Part shown: one piece after another, positions 14,952 through 16,610 of the stretch
Position numbering within the stretch: the first letter of the stretch is position 1
Layout of the letters: each line of letters begins with the position of its first letter
Origin: Paludibacteraceae bacterium
GTDB taxonomy: Bacteria > Bacteroidota > Bacteroidia > Bacteroidales > Paludibacteraceae
NCBI GenBank assembly: GCA_017960065.1
Contig: JAGCZK010000065.1
Location: forward strand, 1 to 16,610
Reading direction: 5' to 3'
Length of the DNA stretch: 16,610 nt
Program-made: the position numbers and the translations under genes
Notes under the pieces: generated by a model
Database searches by the model: none
What the model was told of the DNA's origin: nothing
The model's input: only the letters and a program-made list of their open reading frames with translations

Positions 14952-16610
14952 AACGCCTCTTTCTTTCGTTTCTGCTAACTTTCGGCTGGCTGACAAGCCA
15001 GGCCTTGGACCCCATACGCTACGAACAGATCGGAAATCTTATTTCGCAGGGCTATTTTGACCAAGGCATACAGGCCATTCAAAAAGAAATCAAAAAAGAC
15101 AAGACCGAAGCCGCCTGGTACTGGCTGCTCGACGACATTTACCGCATCAACAACCGCTACACCGACCGCCTGGCCATCCTGGACAAGGCGCTCAAAGTCA
15201 AAAAGCTGCAACAACGCGACGAAACGCAGCTCCGCAAAGCGCGCGCGCTCTTCGATTCGGGCCGCTACGACGAGGCCGAGGCCCTGCTCACAAGCCTGCG
15301 GCCGACCAAGCAGGTGCGCAATGCCATCGACAAATGCCGTTTTGCCAAAGATGCGATTGCCCACCCGCTCGATGTCAGTCTGAGCCCGATGGGCGATGCC
15401 ATCAACAGCGAGTTCGACAATATCTGGCCGGCGATTTCGGCCGACGAACAGGTGTTTTCGACGACGGTGATTGTCGGAAAACGGGGGCTGGTGCGCAACA
15501 CGCAGGAGATTCAGGAAGACCTGTATGTCAGCTTTAAGAAAGACGGCCAGTGGCAACCCGCTCAAGCCCTGAAAGCGCCGATCAATTCGCGCGAAAACGA
15601 AGGAGCCCAGAGTGTGTCGGCCGACGGACGCTACTTGTTTTATGTGGCCTGCAACCGCGCCGACAGCAAGGGCAGTTGCGACATCTACTACATCATGCGC
15701 GAGGGCGACGGCTGGTCGGAGCCTATCCACCCGGGAGAGCCGCTCAACACGCGTTTTTGGGAGAGCACGCCCTGCTTTGCCGTAACCGGCAAGGAGATTT
15801 TCTTTGCCAGCAGCCGCGACGGAGGAATCGGCGGCCAGGACATCTGGAGCTGCCCGGTGCGCATGGGCGAAGACGGGCGCCTGCAGTTTGGCCGGGCGCG
15901 CAATTTGGGCGACAGCATCAACACCATCTTCGATGAAATCAGCCCTTTTCTGCATAGCGACGCCCACACGCTCTACTTTTCGTCGAACGGATGGCCGGGT
16001 ATGGGCCAGCACGACATTTTTGTCAGCCGGCGCGACAGTGCAGGCTGGTCCAAGGCCGCCAACATCGGTTATCCGATCAACACGCATCAGGACGAAATCG
16101 GATTCAGCATCAATGCACACGGCGACAAGGCCTACCTTTCGGCCGACCGGCTCGAAGGCGACGAAGGGCACCGCCTCATCTACGAGGTGAACCTGCCCGA
16201 GCAGCAACGCCCCACCGGCATGCGGATTTTGCAAGGAAAAATCACCGACGCCCAAACCGGACAGCCCCTGCAAGCCATCGTGGAGGTGTTCGACAGCGCC
16301 GACGGGCACTCCATCTTCACCACCGTGTCAGACAAGCAGACCGGGCGCTACACCGCCATCTTCCCCAACGGGCGCAGCACGGGCCTTCACATCAACAAAA
16401 CCGGCTACCTGCTCCATTCCGAAAAACGGCTCGAAACGCCCGAAAACGAAGAGCACCCGATTGCGCTGAAACCTATCAGCAAGGGCAACAGCATGGTGCT
16501 CGAAAATATCTATTTTGCGGTGGATTCGTACGAAATCGACTTCGAAGCGTCGAAAACGGACCTGAAAAAGATGCTGGACCTGCTGCGGTTCAACCCGCAA
16601 CTGCGCATCA
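14948..16610 (+). CDS. PorE-like periplasmic protein (TPR, PD40 propeller, regulatory domain, OmpA), 3'-truncated
   Basis: The frame is open from ATG 14948 to the window end: 554 codons without a stop. A Sec signal peptide (MKRLFLSFLL start, likely cut after Ala19) has no lipobox Cys. Then come helical TPR-like repeats (about 25-140); five PD40/WD40-like blades whose marker turns begin near residues 158, 218, 272, 329 and 382, with motifs such as LYFSSNG and QDIW; a carboxypeptidase-regulatory-like beta domain (about 425-500); and the start of an OmpA-type peptidoglycan-binding domain (from about 517, LENIYFAVDSYEIDF). This order matches PorE of Porphyromonas gingivalis, a type IX secretion component that tethers the machine to peptidoglycan, except that PorE is a lipoprotein. 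Many Bacteroidota have other proteins of this build, so a T9SS role is only possible. It is coupled to the acyltransferase by ATGA. Confidence 0.88.
   Translation, partial: MKRLFLSFLLTFGWLTSQALDPIRYEQIGNLISQGYFDQGIQAIQKEIKKDKTEAAWYWLLDDIYRINNRYTDRLAILDKALKVKKLQQRDETQLRKARALFDSGRYDEAEALLTSLRPTKQVRNAIDKCRFAKDAIAHPLDVSLSPMGDAINSEFDNIWPAISADEQVFSTTVIVGKRGLVRNTQEIQEDLYVSFKKDGQWQPAQALKAPINSRENEGAQSVSADGRYLFYVACNRADSKGSCDIYYIMREGDGWSEPIHPGEPLNTRFWESTPCFAVTGKEIFFASSRDGGIGGQDIWSCPVRMGEDGRLQFGRARNLGDSINTIFDEISPFLHSDAHTLYFSSNGWPGMGQHDIFVSRRDSAGWSKAANIGYPINTHQDEIGFSINAHGDKAYLSADRLEGDEGHRLIYEVNLPEQQRPTGMRILQGKITDAQTGQPLQAIVEVFDSADGHSIFTTVSDKQTGRYTAIFPNGRSTGLHINKTGYLLHSEKRLETPENEEHPIALKPISKGNSMVLENIYFAVDSYEIDFEASKTDLKKMLDLLRFNPQLRI

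Overview
The window looks like a chromosomal piece of a fairly GC-rich member of the Bacteroidota, most likely order Bacteroidales. The clues are start regions that carry the Bacteroidota -7 promoter box (TAnnTTTG) within a few bases of the start codon, an almost complete lack of Shine-Dalgarno sequences, a very large lipoprotein alpha-2-macroglobulin, and a periplasmic TPR / PD40 propeller / carboxypeptidase-regulatory / OmpA protein of a type typical of this phylum. I cannot name the genus. I see no rRNA, tRNA, CRISPR array, insertion sequence or phage gene; it reads as core-like chromosome.

Layout: (1) 1-1999, plus strand: the 3' end of a cupin-domain protein (probably the effector half of an XRE-cupin regulator), then an AMP-forming acyl-CoA synthetase. 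(2) 1996-4371, minus: pbpC, penicillin-binding protein 1C, starting with GTG. (3) 4413-5597, plus: a major facilitator superfamily transporter. (4) 5591-6058, minus: a guanine-deaminase-like enzyme. (5) 6161-11674, plus: a 1837-residue lipoprotein alpha-2-macroglobulin with an intact thioester motif. (6) 11679-14089, minus: rpoN (sigma-54), then a D-2-hydroxyacid dehydrogenase translationally coupled by an ATGA overlap. (7) 14202 to the window end, plus: a PlsC-type acyltransferase, coupled by another ATGA overlap to the PorE-like OmpA protein, which runs off the window.

The region is very compact. Strand alternates nearly gene by gene. Convergent genes touch or overlap at their stop codons, and the only intergenic DNA longer than about 25 bases lies between divergent start codons, where back-to-back promoters sit. 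No intergenic stretch reaches 300 bases.

A common theme is the cell envelope: pbpC and the alpha-2-macroglobulin (partners in other Gram-negatives, thought to repair peptidoglycan and trap invading proteases), the phospholipid-making acyltransferase, the peptidoglycan-binding OmpA-type protein, and perhaps the acyl-CoA synthetase. The points most worth a second look are the split pbpC/alpha-2-macroglobulin pair, the overlapping and apparently leaderless divergent promoters (one with GTG), and the PorE-like protein.
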